Assembly: GCF_003112735.1 (NCBI RefSeq) | Contig: NZ_BFBR01000003.1 | Location: forward strand, 124,001-188,000 | DNA length: 64,000 bases | From: Candidatus Phycosocius bacilliformis | GTDB lineage: Bacteria > Pseudomonadota > Alphaproteobacteria > Caulobacterales > Aquidulcibacteraceae | Direction of reading: 5' to 3' | Shown: positions 19,063 to 28,161 of the stretch, piece after piece | Position numbering within the stretch: the stretch's first letter is position 1 | Layout: each line of letters begins with the position of its first letter | Made by a program: the position numbers and the translations under genes | Notes under the pieces: model-generated | Seen by the model: the letters and a program-made list of their open reading frames with translations, nothing else | What the model was told of the DNA's origin: nothing | The model's database searches: none

Positions 19063-19120
19063 TTACCCGGATAAAATATCCAGACAAAATACCGCTGTCA
19101 ATATTACCCGGATAAAATAT
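19063..19120 (-). promoter_or_regulatory. Promoter with two direct copies of a dyad operator
   Basis: TTACCCGGATAAAATAT occurs at 19063-19079 and again at 19104-19120, 41 bp apart (about four helical turns). Each copy contains the near-palindrome TTATCCGGGTAA on the minus strand. On that strand a good sigma-70-type promoter sits between them: TTGACA (19096-19101), 17 bp, TATTTT (19073-19078). One copy overlaps the -10 box and the other lies just upstream of -35. The arrangement suggests cooperative repression of the DUF2239/kinase operon; the regulator is not identified. The upstream copy is also 84 bp from ubiD on the other strand. Confidence 0.75.
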
Positions 19121-19204
19121 ACAGCGTGTGGTGCAAACCCGGTCTGCACATCAAGGGATGACCTGATCCCCGCTGCGGACTACATCAGTCGGGATGGAGG
19201 ACTT

Positions 19205-20746
19205 ATGGCCTATAAAAGTATGCGCGACTTCATGGCGCGGTTGGAGAGCGAACAGAAACTGGTGCGTGTGACCGAACCGGTGTCGACCATTCTGGAGATG
19301 ACCGAAATCCAGACCCGGCTTCTGGCCACAGGTGGACCCGCGACCCTCTATGAAACCCCGCTGCTGGCCGATGGCACACAAGCCAGCATGCCGGTCTTGA
19401 GCAATTTGTTCGGCACGGTTGAGCGGGTGGCTATGGGTGTGACCATGGATGGCAAGGACCGCCGAACCGCCCAAGACTTGCGCGAAGTTGGCGAGCTTTT
19501 GGCCTTTTTGCGCCAACCAGAACCCCCGCGTGGTCTCAAGGAAGCGTTTGACCTATTGCCCTTGGCCAAAACCGTGATGCAGATGCGCCCCAATACACTG
19601 TCAGGTGGGATGTTTGCCAAAGCGCCGTGTCAGGAAGTGGTATGGGAAGGAGCCGACATTGATCTCTCCCGCCTGCCGATCCAGACATGCTGGCCGGGGG
19701 AGCCTGCCCCTCTCATCACGTGGCCGCTCATTGTCACCAAAGGGCCAAGCCAGAGCCGCCAAGACAATTACAATCTCGGCATTTATCGCATGCAGCAATT
19801 GGGCAAAGATCGCACCATCATGCGTTGGTTGGCCCACCGCGGCGGGGCTCAGCATTTCAAGCGTTGGAAAGATACCAAGCCCGAGCCCCTGCCGGCGGCC
19901 GCAGTCATTGGTGCCGACCCCGGCACTATTCTGGCCGCCGTGACGCCTGTGCCAGACACGTTGAGCGAATATCAATTCGCCGGCTTGATGCGAGGTCGCA
20001 AGCTTGATCTGGTGCCGTGCAAGACCATTCCCATCGAAGTGCCCGCCGAGGCCGAAATCATAATCGAAGGCCATGTGCTGCTGGATGAATATGCCGATGA
20101 AGGCCCTTATGGCGACCATACCGGCTATTATAATTCTGTCGAAAAGTTTCCGATCTTCCAGGTCTCGTGCATCACGATGCGCAAAGACCCAATTTATCTG
20201 TCCACATTCACAGGCCGCCCTCCGGATGAACCTTCGGTGCTAGGTGAGGCCTTGAACGAGGTGTTTATCCCGCTTTTGCAACAGCAATTCCCTGAGATCA
20301 CCGACTTCTGGCTACCGCCTGAAGGCTGTTCATACCGGATCGCCGTCATTTCGATGAAGAAGGCCTATCCTGGTCATGCCAAGCGGGTGATGATGGGGGC
20401 GTGGAGCTTCCTACGGCAATTCATGTACACCAAATGGATCATTGTGGTGGATGATGACATCAATGCCCGAGACTGGAAGGATGTGATGTGGGCGGTGTCG
20501 ACCCGGATGGATCCGGCCCGCGATATCACGCTGGTCGACCGCACCCCGATTGATTATCTTGACTTTGCCAGCCCTGAAAGTGGTCTGGGTTCCAAGATCG
20601 GGCTTGATGCCACCAATAAGATTCACCCCGAAACCCATCGCGAATGGGGCGAGGAAATCCGAATGGAGGCGCGCATTATCGAGGCTGTCACGGAAAAATG
20701 GGGTCGGCTGGGTCTCCCGGGAAGCGGCAAGCCGATCTGGAAATAA
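19205..20746 (+). CDS. ubiD: UbiD family decarboxylase
   Basis: UbiD removes the carboxyl group of 3-polyprenyl-4-hydroxybenzoate in ubiquinone synthesis, using the prenylated FMN cofactor made by UbiX. The 513-residue length is standard. Cofactor and metal site elements are visible: Asn188-Tyr-Asn-Leu-Gly-Ile-Tyr-Arg195, and Asp294-Glu295 to Glu299-Gly-Pro-Tyr-Gly-Asp, where the Glu residues are the expected catalytic ones. GGATGGAGG precedes the ATG. ubiA is at 11429-12385; no ubiX is in the window. Related decarboxylases act on other aromatic acids, so the ubiquinone role is likely but not certain. Confidence 0.93.
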   Translation: MAYKSMRDFMARLESEQKLVRVTEPVSTILEMTEIQTRLLATGGPATLYETPLLADGTQASMPVLSNLFGTVERVAMGVTMDGKDRRTAQDLREVGELLAFLRQPEPPRGLKEAFDLLPLAKTVMQMRPNTLSGGMFAKAPCQEVVWEGADIDLSRLPIQTCWPGEPAPLITWPLIVTKGPSQSRQDNYNLGIYRMQQLGKDRTIMRWLAHRGGAQHFKRWKDTKPEPLPAAAVIGADPGTILAAVTPVPDTLSEYQFAGLMRGRKLDLVPCKTIPIEVPAEAEIIIEGHVLLDEYADEGPYGDHTGYYNSVEKFPIFQVSCITMRKDPIYLSTFTGRPPDEPSVLGEALNEVFIPLLQQQFPEITDFWLPPEGCSYRIAVISMKKAYPGHAKRVMMGAWSFLRQFMYTKWIIVVDDDINARDWKDVMWAVSTRMDPARDITLVDRTPIDYLDFASPESGLGSKIGLDATNKIHPETHREWGEEIRMEARIIEAVTEKWGRLGLPGSGKPIWK

Positions 20747-20772
20747 TCAGCTGGGTCGACATAAGCCCCCCA

Positions 20773-21027
20773 TCAGGCGAGCAAGTTCACCTGCTGGGCG
20801 GGATTTGTGCCGGAGCGGGAAATAGCCTGTGAGGCTTGGGTTGGATCAGACTGACCCACCCGCTGCGCCAATTGCCCTCCCCAGTCGACCGCCGCGCCAA
20901 ATCGAGCCTGCGCATGCGCCTTTTCTGATCCTTGCGGCCCGTCTTTGGGGTGTGCTGGATCAATATTCTTCTTGGCATTGGCGACATCTGTGCAATCCCG
21001 GCACATATAGCCATTGACGATTTCCAT
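20773..21027 (-). CDS. Small conserved-looking protein with CxxC motif
   Basis: An 84-residue protein begins Met-Glu-Ile-Val-Asn-Gly-Tyr-Met-Cys-Arg-Asp-Cys and continues with Asp-Pro-Ala-His-Pro-Lys-Asp-Gly-Pro. CAGGAG lies 8 nt before the ATG. The Cys pair could bind zinc; the rest is polar and looks disordered. Similar openings occur in uncharacterised alphaproteobacterial proteins as far as I recall. It is convergent with ubiD. Function unknown. Confidence 0.65.
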   Translation of the reverse strand: MEIVNGYMCRDCTDVANAKKNIDPAHPKDGPQGSEKAHAQARFGAAVDWGGQLAQRVGQSDPTQASQAISRSGTNPAQQVNLLA

Positions 21028-21154
21028 CCTGCAACTCCTGTCTCTTGCCTTGACAGGGTATTTTTACGCGCTGGTGAAGCTCGCGGTTACAGCCATGATT
21101 TTACGTTGTTTTCACGAAGAAATCATGGTTGACAGAAGGTTAAGAAGCGTCAAC

Positions 21155-21325
21155 TCACAGACCATCGCGGGCGGGTGGAACGTCAACAAAGCCGGAATAA
21201 TCCACCATGCGCTGGGGTAGCAATTCCTCAAACTGCTCGCCCATCACGCGCGCCAGCTTGAGTCCCAGATAAAGCCCAATTCCTGCCAGGGCCAACAGAA
21301 TAAGCGTTGCCAAGAAACCAGCCAT
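21155..21325 (-). CDS. Small single-pass membrane protein
   Basis: A 56-residue protein with one long hydrophobic helix at 4-24 and a polar C-terminal tail ending Pro-Pro-Ala-Arg-Asp-Gly-Leu. AGGGAGGG lies 8 nt before the ATG at 21325, which is why this start is preferred to an in-frame one at 21361. No family recognised. Confidence 0.6.
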   Translation of the reverse strand: MAGFLATLILLALAGIGLYLGLKLARVMGEQFEELLPQRMVDYSGFVDVPPARDGL

Positions 21326-21498
21326 GATCACACCCTCCCTGTGATGAACCAAGGCTAACAAAGTTTTGCTGCCATCGGATAAAGCGGGTCGATCTGTTTT
21401 GGGGTTCGGGTTTCACCGATCCTTAAGGGCTGGTTTGCGGGGTGATTAATGCTAGGTATGGTCACAAAATCTCTTGTGTCATCATAAAGGGTCGATCC

Positions 21499-21888
21499 AT
21501 GTCCGCAGCCCCTGCTTTTGCTTTATATGCCGGTTTAAACGTGGCGATCATTCTGATCCTCATTGTCCAAGTGATCAGGCTGCGCCGTCGGGAAAAAGTC
21601 AGCCTTGGAGATGGCGGGTCGCCTGCCTTGCTGCGGGCCATCCGGGCCCACGCCAATGCCACAGAAATTGCCCCGATTGCTCTGATCGGCTTGGCAGCTC
21701 TGGTCATGGTTCAATCCCCGGTCTGGGTGATCCATGTGGGCGGAACGTGCCTGACCCTCGGCCGGGCGTTGCATGGTTATGGTTTAAGCCAACAGGATGG
21801 GCCATCCTTTGGTCGGATGGCCGGGATGATCTTATCCCTGACTGCCTTGATCTGGATCGGCATTTTTTGTTTGCTGGCTGCGATTTGA
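21499..21888 (+). CDS. MAPEG family membrane protein
   Basis: The 129-residue protein has four membrane segments and the family block Arg-Ala-His-Ala-Asn-x-x-Glu (near 51-58), which lies in the glutathione-site region of this family, plus Gly-Arg-Ala-Leu-His-Gly-Tyr-Gly. MAPEG proteins in eukaryotes are glutathione transferases or leukotriene synthases; bacterial ones are poorly defined, with roles suggested in detoxification. AAAGGGTCG precedes the ATG at 21499. Confidence 0.9.
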   Translation: MSAAPAFALYAGLNVAIILILIVQVIRLRRREKVSLGDGGSPALLRAIRAHANATEIAPIALIGLAALVMVQSPVWVIHVGGTCLTLGRALHGYGLSQQDGPSFGRMAGMILSLTALIWIGIFCLLAAI

Positions 21889-21995
21889 CAAGATTTTCAA
21901 AGCATTGTGCCGAATAGTGGTTCGCATTTCTTAAGATCTATGGATCGCTGGCTTGCTTTGAAGACACCGCACGCTGCGCCAACTATTCAGACACA

Positions 21996-22026
21996 AAAAG
22001 ACCGCTGCGCGGCGCAGCGGTCTTTT
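21996..22026 (-). terminator. Intrinsic terminator, near symmetric
   Basis: GACCGCTGCGC and GCGCAGCGGTC form an 11-bp stem with A-run and T-run flanks (AAAAA and TTTT), so it can act for the Gly-rich protein gene on the minus strand and probably in the other direction as well. Confidence 0.85.
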
Positions 22027-22059
22027 CGGCCCCCATTGCGCCAAAGGCGCAAATTATGA

Positions 22060-22977
22060 TCAGAACACGCCCTGACCGACCCCACCATCCACGAACATGG
22101 ATGAGCGGAATGTCGCTTGTTGCTGGCGCACGACTTGACGTGTGTTGGTGAAGGTCTCGGTCCGCGTGACTTTCGCATATTTGATACCGGGGCCAAAGCG
22201 GCGCAGCAAGGAACGCTCGTTGCAATCGGCTTCTGGCTTTTGTGCGACGCACTGGACCGAGCCTGCCAATTCATTGGCTTTGCGGCGATAGACCAAGGCC
22301 TGACCCTTTTGGCACGACATGGTGCTGCCACCATCGAAGCTGGTTTGGCCATTGATGACCTTTCCGACGGTAATTTCCATACGGGTCCCTGCCATGCAGC
22401 GGAAGACCTCGCCATCAAATTCCGCACCAATATCGGCGTCGCCATTGGTACGGGAGGCAGGGTGCGGCATGCCACGATCATCCATACAGACTGCACGGAT
22501 CGCCACAGTTTCAGTTACCGTCCGTGTATCTTCGAACTGTTCCATCACAGTCTGGGCTTGCTCGCCGCCAACTTGCAGCCCGTCAATAATGCCGGCAGTA
22601 ACGGGGGCAGGCGACACAAAGCTGCCACCACCACCGCCAATATAGACACCCCCGCCGCCACCACCGGAGCCGCCAATAATGGTGGTGCTGCCGCCAACAA
22701 ATGTGTTGCCGCCGACTGTGACATTGGTGCCACCAAAATAACTGCCGCCGACATTCACGTTCACGTTGGGGCCAGGAACATAGACATTGGGAACACCGAT
22801 GATGTGGCCATTCGCTGACCCACAGCAGCCGCCCGATGGTCCCTTTACAACTGGGATATTGGTCGTGTGGTTGCCACCACCGCCGCCGCACGTGTTGCAA
22901 CCCCCTGCTTGTGCCGCACTCGCCATGCCGATGAAGGCCAGGGTCATGGCAGTCATGTATCGAATTGAAACACTCAT
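22060..22977 (-). CDS. Gly-rich exported protein, unknown function
   Basis: The 305-residue protein has a signal peptide ending Ala-Ser-Ala-Ala-Gln-Ala (about 23). Residues 25-120 are a Gly/Val/Asn-rich repeat region with Cys pairs (Gly-Gly-Cys-Asn-Thr-Cys, Gly-Gly-Cys-Cys) and alternating Val/Gly typical of extended beta or fibre-like sequence. Residues about 140-305 form a denser domain with Cys in Val-Cys-Met-Asp, Phe-Arg-Cys-Met, Met-Ser-Cys and Gln-Cys-Val. It stands alone, with its own terminator. A surface or envelope role is inferred; no family recognised. Confidence 0.75.
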   Translation of the reverse strand: MSVSIRYMTAMTLAFIGMASAAQAGGCNTCGGGGGNHTTNIPVVKGPSGGCCGSANGHIIGVPNVYVPGPNVNVNVGGSYFGGTNVTVGGNTFVGGSTTIIGGSGGGGGGVYIGGGGGSFVSPAPVTAGIIDGLQVGGEQAQTVMEQFEDTRTVTETVAIRAVCMDDRGMPHPASRTNGDADIGAEFDGEVFRCMAGTRMEITVGKVINGQTSFDGGSTMSCQKGQALVYRRKANELAGSVQCVAQKPEADCNERSLLRRFGPGIKYAKVTRTETFTNTRQVVRQQQATFRSSMFVDGGVGQGVF

Positions 22978-23137
22978 TGTCGGGCTCTCCGAATTATCTG
23001 CCCTAAGCCAGCAATATCGGTGCCATTTTCGCGCCTGTGGCGAGCCTTACCACCACAGCTAGCTTTAACGGTTTGGCACAAGACGTGCGCATGCCTGGTC
23101 GGGTTGTCCATGGACGACCCGCAAAGAGGTCAAGACA

Positions 23138-23683
23138 ATGCAATATGGTGCCCTTCATCCTGAAAGCCGTGCTTTCCTCAGCTCCTGGCAAGCCCTTAAT
23201 GGGTTGAACGATCATGCCAATTCCGGCGTGTCTATGTCCAAGGATGCTGCCAATCTGGTCGAGCGCATCTTTCTGGCGCAGCGGACACAAGAAGGGGTCT
23301 TCACTTTCCGTACGATTGGGTCTGAACTGAAGCTGTGGACCGGGCGTGACCTGCGCGATCACGATGTTTCCAGCCTTTTTCATGGCACCGACCGCCCGTT
23401 GATGCGCGGCTTGATGGATGCAGCCATGGCTGCCCCCGGCCCGGCACTGGCCCGCTCAGCAGCCTTTGGAGCAGGCTTTGGCCAGCGTACGGAGGTCGAA
23501 TGGGTGCTGTTGCCTTTGGTCGACAAAAGCGGGATTGAGCGCATACTCGGTCTGTTCCAGCCCATTAATCAGGCCAACTCAATTTCCAAGCCAGTCCTGC
23601 GATTTTCCTTGACCGCTTTATTGCCACCGCTGCCAGAAATGCCCGTCCGTCCTGGTTTGCGACTGGTCGTTAATCGCGGCTAG
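23138..23683 (+). CDS. Single PAS-domain protein (PF07310-like)
   Basis: The 181-residue protein is a lone PAS-like domain: Phe-Thr-Phe-Arg-Thr-Ile-Gly-Ser-Glu-Leu (about 54-63), Gly-Arg-Asp-Leu and a beta strand Val-Glu-Trp-Val-Leu-Leu-Pro-Leu. This type includes Caulobacter MopJ, a single-domain PAS protein tied to motility and cell-cycle control; I cannot say it is the orthologue. No output domain is present, so any effect would be through protein contact. AAGAGGT precedes the ATG. It is convergent with the ABC exporter, 7 bp away. Confidence 0.82.
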   Translation: MQYGALHPESRAFLSSWQALNGLNDHANSGVSMSKDAANLVERIFLAQRTQEGVFTFRTIGSELKLWTGRDLRDHDVSSLFHGTDRPLMRGLMDAAMAAPGPALARSAAFGAGFGQRTEVEWVLLPLVDKSGIERILGLFQPINQANSISKPVLRFSLTALLPPLPEMPVRPGLRLVVNRG

Positions 23684-23690
23684 TCCAGCC

Positions 23691-25532
23691 TTAGGATTGG
23701 AATTGCAGGGCAGCAAGCTCTGCATAAAGACCACTTTGGGCAATCAAGGCCTCATGGGTCCCTTGCTCAACAATGCGGCCCTGATTGAGCACAAGGATTT
23801 GGTGTGCTCGACGGACTGTGGACAGGCGATGGGCAACCACGATTGTGGTGCGATTGGTCGCAAAGCGGTCCAGCGCCTCTTGAACCCTCGCCTCAGAATC
23901 TGAATCCAGTGCGCTGGTCGGCTCATCAAGCAACAGGATTGGACTGTCACGCAGGATGGCCCGGGCAAGCGACAAGCGCTGACGCTCGCCACCGGAAAGG
24001 CGGGTACCGCGCGGGCCGACGCGTGTCTCAACGCCCTCAGGAAGCCGGTCAACGAAATCACAGGCAGCTGCGGCCAGTGCCGCGCGAATGGCCTCTTTGC
24101 TGGCCCCGGCCAGACCCATGGCAACATTGTCCGCAATAGTGGTGTCAAACAATGTCGCGTCTTGGCTCACCAACGCACAATGCTGCCGCAAACTCGCCAA
24201 TGTGACGGTGCGGACGTCATGCCCATCAATCCGGATGTGGCCGTTAGCCGGATCATATAAGCGCGGGATCAAGTTCAAAATCGTGGATTTACCCGATCCT
24301 GAGGGCCCAACCAGCGCCAAAGTCTGACCGGGCTCTGCAACAAAATCAATCCGATCCAAGGCACGCGCCCCGTTCGGCCAGACCAGCCCCACGTCCTTGA
24401 ACTCAATCCGCCCCCGTCCACGTGGCAACGCGGCGGCATCGGGGGCATCAGCAATCTTTGGAGCCTCATCCAGCACCGCAAAAAAGCGTTCAAGGGCCGA
24501 CAGACCCTCTTGCAACACACTATTTAGCCCACCCAAGCTGCGGATCGATTGCGCAGCCATCAAAAGGGCCGCGATGAAAGCAGTAAGCGTGCCGACGCTG
24601 GCGGCACCCTGGGTGATGCGGAAGCCAGCAAAAGCAAACACCCCGGCGATCGCCACCCCGCCCAAGACTTCTAAAATCGGATCGACCCGGCCCTTCTGCT
24701 CAGCCATTTTCAACAGAAGACCCATGCGGACCGATAAGGCAGATCCGACCCGTTTGGTTTCCGCGGCTTCCAGCCCATAGGTCTTGACCAAGCGAATACC
24801 GCCTAGGCTTTCTTCCACCACCCCGGCCAAATCAGCCGCTTGGGCTTGAGCGCGCGCGGCGGTCTTGCGCAATCGTGCGCCGATCATTGACACAGGCCCA
24901 ATCGCCAAGGGCAGAATAACAAGACAGACGACCGCCAATTGCCAGTCACCCAAAATCATCACGATGATGACGCCCACAAGGGTCAAAACATCGCGCACCA
25001 AACTATTGGCAGCCCGCAATACAGCTTCACGTACAGCATTGATGTCATTCAAAAAACGGGCTGAAAAGGCACCTGACGGCTCCCCACTCAAGCGGGCAAA
25101 ATCAAGGCTGAGCAATTTGGCAAAAAGATCCTGCTGCAGCTTGGTCGTCGCCGCCAGCGCGATTTGGTTGGTCATCACAGTGGACGCATAAAGCGCCACA
25201 CCCTTAACAAAGGTTGCCGCAATAATCGCGATTGGCCCAGCCACAACCATGGCGGCAGGGGTTAAGCCTGGCACAATAGGATCTGGTGGGGCCGCTTCGC
25301 TGCCAGCCTTCAAGCTGGTCCCCAAACTGGCCAAAGCGTCAATGACTTTGCCGAAAAGCCACGGATAGGTGGCAGAGGCCGCAGCCACCACCGCCATCAA
25401 GACCGTGGCAATCACCAATCCGCCAATATGGGGCTTAAGCCAGCCCGACCAAAAGCGGACCAACAGGTCGCGGCTGCGCCCGGTTGGGTGCGCTCGCGGA
25501 GTTGATGTGGTGGGATTAGTGATCTTCGTCAT
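23691..25532 (-). CDS. ABC exporter, MsbA-like half transporter
   Basis: This 613-residue protein joins a six-helix membrane domain (about 35-330) to an ATPase domain. The ATPase has Walker A Gly409-Pro-Ser-Gly-Ser-Gly-Lys-Ser-Thr417, the signature Leu-Ser-Gly-Gly-Glu-Arg-Gln, Walker B Ile-Leu-Leu-Leu-Asp-Glu-Pro and the His switch in Val-Ala-His-Arg. Such dimers export lipid A core, lipids or drugs. The gene overlaps the upstream DUF4170 gene by 17 bp, a common alphaproteobacterial neighbourhood, but the cargo cannot be read from sequence. Confidence 0.94.
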   Translation of the reverse strand: MTKITNPTTSTPRAHPTGRSRDLLVRFWSGWLKPHIGGLVIATVLMAVVAAASATYPWLFGKVIDALASLGTSLKAGSEAAPPDPIVPGLTPAAMVVAGPIAIIAATFVKGVALYASTVMTNQIALAATTKLQQDLFAKLLSLDFARLSGEPSGAFSARFLNDINAVREAVLRAANSLVRDVLTLVGVIIVMILGDWQLAVVCLVILPLAIGPVSMIGARLRKTAARAQAQAADLAGVVEESLGGIRLVKTYGLEAAETKRVGSALSVRMGLLLKMAEQKGRVDPILEVLGGVAIAGVFAFAGFRITQGAASVGTLTAFIAALLMAAQSIRSLGGLNSVLQEGLSALERFFAVLDEAPKIADAPDAAALPRGRGRIEFKDVGLVWPNGARALDRIDFVAEPGQTLALVGPSGSGKSTILNLIPRLYDPANGHIRIDGHDVRTVTLASLRQHCALVSQDATLFDTTIADNVAMGLAGASKEAIRAALAAAACDFVDRLPEGVETRVGPRGTRLSGGERQRLSLARAILRDSPILLLDEPTSALDSDSEARVQEALDRFATNRTTIVVAHRLSTVRRAHQILVLNQGRIVEQGTHEALIAQSGLYAELAALQFQS

Positions 25533-25776
25533 CCGGAGTTGGGCCGTCTGGGTCGATCAGACGATGAGCGTGAATAACGAAATAGCGCATATGGGCATTG
25601 TCGACGGTGCGCTGAGATGCACTTTTCCACGCGTCGCGCGCCTCGGCATAATTGGGATAGGCACCAACAAAATCCATCGCCTTCAGGTCGCGGAATTCGA
25701 CGGTTTCCAGATCCTGGACCTCACCGCCAACAACAAGATGGAGCAATTGCTTTTTTGCAGACGCTTTATTGGGCAT
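25516..25776 (-). CDS. DUF4170 domain protein
   Basis: An 86-residue protein with the family core His-Leu-Val-Val-Gly-Gly-Glu, Val-Gly-Ala-Tyr-Pro-Asn-Tyr-Ala-Glu-Ala and Arg-Tyr-Phe-Val-Ile-His-Ala-His-Arg-Leu. DUF4170 is small, cytoplasmic and uncharacterised. It lies between the phosphatase (7 bp) and the ABC exporter (overlap), so the four genes from pmbA to the exporter look like one operon. Confidence 0.92.
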   Translation of the reverse strand: MPNKASAKKQLLHLVVGGEVQDLETVEFRDLKAMDFVGAYPNYAEARDAWKSASQRTVDNAHMRYFVIHAHRLIDPDGPTPDDEDH

Positions 25777-25783
25777 AAAGACC

Positions 25784-26572
25784 TCACGATAGTTTCACAT
25801 GGTGGACCCGTTCGATCAGCAAGGGATGCAGGGGTTTGCCTGCCACCACCAAACTTTTTTGAACAGGTACCGGCTGATTGTAAACAAAGGCTGCACCTTC
25901 ATGCGTTGTCGCCAAAGCCCCCGCTTCAGCAACAATCACGGCAGCAGCGGCAAGATCCCAATCGCTTTTAGCAGACAAAGCGATGGCCCCATCATATTGG
26001 CCAGCGGCCACCAGACACATGCGATAGGCGATGGAATTGCGCGATACGACGTCCATGTCCGGCCAAGGCCGCGGCCAAGCTGGATGGCGAAACATGCCTG
26101 GGTCACCCAGCATGGCACAGCCCTCAAGGCGATCCACCTCACTGGGGGCAATGGCGACCCCGTTCAATCGGGCACCCCCGCCCAAAGCCGCCTCAAACAT
26201 TTCCCCAGTTGCAGGATTGAAGACCACACCCAAAACCGGTTCGCTATCAGCCAAAAGACCAATACAAACCGAGAAATGCGGCTTGGCTTTGATAAAAGCG
26301 CGTGTGCCGTCGATGGGATCAACCACCCAACAAAAGCGGGCACTTTGCCGGGATTGATCATCGGCTGTTTCTTCTGACAGCCAGCCATAGCTGGGACGAT
26401 TGGCGAGCAATCGTTCTTTCAACAGGGCATCAATCGCCAAGTCGGCATCGCTGACCGGATTGTTCGGCGACTTGTCCCGCACGTCCATCTCGGTGCCGAA
26501 ATAACGCATTGCAACGGCACCTGCCTCAGTCGCAGCTTCCAAAGCCAACGCCAGATCAGCAGCCAAGTCCAT
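25784..26572 (-). CDS. cysQ: 3'(2'),5'-bisphosphate nucleotidase, CysQ-like (IMPase family)
   Basis: CysQ hydrolyses 3'-phosphoadenosine 5'-phosphate, recycling the by-product of sulfate assimilation and sulfotransfer. The 262-residue protein shows the lithium-sensitive phosphatase motifs in order: Trp-Leu-Ser-Glu-Glu-Thr, Trp-Val-Val-Asp-Pro-Ile-Asp-Gly-Thr (metal-binding Asp/Asp) and Ser-Asp-Trp-Asp-Leu-Ala. The ATG at 26572 follows the pmbA stop by 2 bp; an earlier in-frame start (26620) overlaps pmbA. An inositol-monophosphatase activity is the main alternative. Confidence 0.88.
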   Translation of the reverse strand: MDLAADLALALEAATEAGAVAMRYFGTEMDVRDKSPNNPVSDADLAIDALLKERLLANRPSYGWLSEETADDQSRQSARFCWVVDPIDGTRAFIKAKPHFSVCIGLLADSEPVLGVVFNPATGEMFEAALGGGARLNGVAIAPSEVDRLEGCAMLGDPGMFRHPAWPRPWPDMDVVSRNSIAYRMCLVAAGQYDGAIALSAKSDWDLAAAAVIVAEAGALATTHEGAAFVYNQPVPVQKSLVVAGKPLHPLLIERVHHVKLS

Positions 26573-26574
26573 GT

Positions 26575-27912
26575 TCAGGCCCCGGCGATGGTCATGGATG
26601 GCACAAGAAGGCTTGGACATTGCAATGATGACCGACCGTCATAATCATTGCCCGCAACCAAGCGCGCATAAATGTCGAGCATATTGCCAGCTACTGTAAT
26701 CTCATTGACGGGTCGGACAATCTCGCCATTCTCAAACCAGAGCCCTGACACCCCGACCGAATAATCCCCGGTATTGGGGTTGAAGCTCGGGGACAATGTC
26801 TCCACCACGCGCAAACCGGTGCCAGCCTCTTTCTGCAGGCCCGCCACATCAAGGCGACCGGGCAGCACCCGCACATTCGACGAGCTAATGCCAGGTGACC
26901 CGCCTGGATTGAGACTGGCATGGCCCGTAGAGGTCAGTCCCAATTGCCGCGCGCTGGATTGGTTGAGGAGCCAAGTCTGCAGCACACCATCGGTGACCAG
27001 ATTGCGCGCCGCAACCGGCAGCCCCTCGCCATCGAAAGGATGCGATGACCAACCACCCTGCTCTAGGGGATCGTCGGTAATGGTAAAGCCTGGGGCAAAG
27101 ACTTGTTGGTGCAGTTTGTCGCGCAAAAACGACACACCACGGGCAATGGCAGCCCCCGAAATCGCCCCCAAGAAAAAGCCGATCAGCCGACTTGCAACCC
27201 GGTTTTCAAAAATCACCGGGGCTGTGCAACTCTCCAGCTTGGTCGCCCCCATACGGGCCAGCGTGCGTTCTGCCGCGCGTCGACCAATCGCGTCTGAGGC
27301 GCGCAGATCTTTCACAAAGCGGCTGGAATCACTATCCCAATCGCGCTCCTTATGGTCATCCTTTTCGGCCAATGTAGATAAGCCAACTCCCCATGACGTC
27401 CCGCGATAACCACCTCGGAACCCATTGCTGGCCCCGTAAAAGACCTGGCTGGCTCCCCATTCAGCACCAGCGCCACCTGAATTCGTGATGCCAGGAATGG
27501 CCAGCGCAGCCGCTTCGCTTTCAAGCGCACGGGCTTCGAGACTGGCTATGTCAGGCTCGGTCTCATCCCACAGCGACAGGTCGACTGGATCACGTGCGAG
27601 CTCGTTAGGCTCAGGCAAGCCGCACCATGGGTCTTCTGCGGCTGCTTTGGCCATCGCCACCACCCGCTCGGCCAAACTATCCAAGGCCGCGAGACTGAAA
27701 TCAGACGTCGATGCCCCTGCCTGCTTCTTGCCAATCAGAACCCGAAGGCCAGCCGACCGGCTCTCCTCACTCTCAACGGCTTCCAAATGGCCAAGACGGA
27801 CAGAAACCGACAAGCTCTTGCGGTCAACGCAGGCCGCATCAGCCCCTTCAGCTCCAAGGGCTTTGGCACGAGACAATAGCCGATCGACGGCTGCTTCTAA
27901 ATGTTCACTCAT
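26575..27912 (-). CDS. pmbA: TldD/PmbA-family metalloprotease component (PmbA/TldE)
   Basis: PmbA (TldE) pairs with TldD to form a protease that processes modified peptides and degrades unfolded small proteins. The 445-residue length is normal. Family landmarks include Val-Ile-Phe-Glu-Asn-Arg-Val-Ala-Ser-Arg-Leu, His-Pro-Phe-Asp-Gly-Glu-Gly and the C-terminal Gly-Leu-Trp-Phe-Glu-Asn-Gly-Glu-Ile. In this pair the catalytic zinc motif sits in TldD, so PmbA itself lacks His-Glu-x-x-x-His, consistent with what is seen. tldD is not in the window. Confidence 0.95.
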   Translation of the reverse strand: MSEHLEAAVDRLLSRAKALGAEGADAACVDRKSLSVSVRLGHLEAVESEESRSAGLRVLIGKKQAGASTSDFSLAALDSLAERVVAMAKAAAEDPWCGLPEPNELARDPVDLSLWDETEPDIASLEARALESEAAALAIPGITNSGGAGAEWGASQVFYGASNGFRGGYRGTSWGVGLSTLAEKDDHKERDWDSDSSRFVKDLRASDAIGRRAAERTLARMGATKLESCTAPVIFENRVASRLIGFFLGAISGAAIARGVSFLRDKLHQQVFAPGFTITDDPLEQGGWSSHPFDGEGLPVAARNLVTDGVLQTWLLNQSSARQLGLTSTGHASLNPGGSPGISSSNVRVLPGRLDVAGLQKEAGTGLRVVETLSPSFNPNTGDYSVGVSGLWFENGEIVRPVNEITVAGNMLDIYARLVAGNDYDGRSSLQCPSLLVPSMTIAGA

Positions 27913-28161
27913 AGCTCACTTCTAGAGCGCGTTTCGTCCAAAGCGAAGCCACTTGCGCACTCAGCCCTGCGTGAATCCAGTGACACCGCGAGGCCAGGGA
28001 CCAGGGATCTCCTTGATTAATTCATGGCTCATCGGCCCCACTGAGGCCGGTTTATCTGGCTGACAATCTTAGTCTGAGCAGGGCTGGCAAAATCCAGTCT
28101 GCATCTTGTAAGATTCCAATCCCAGTTTCAAAGCCTTGTCATCCGTGGGACACAACACGCC

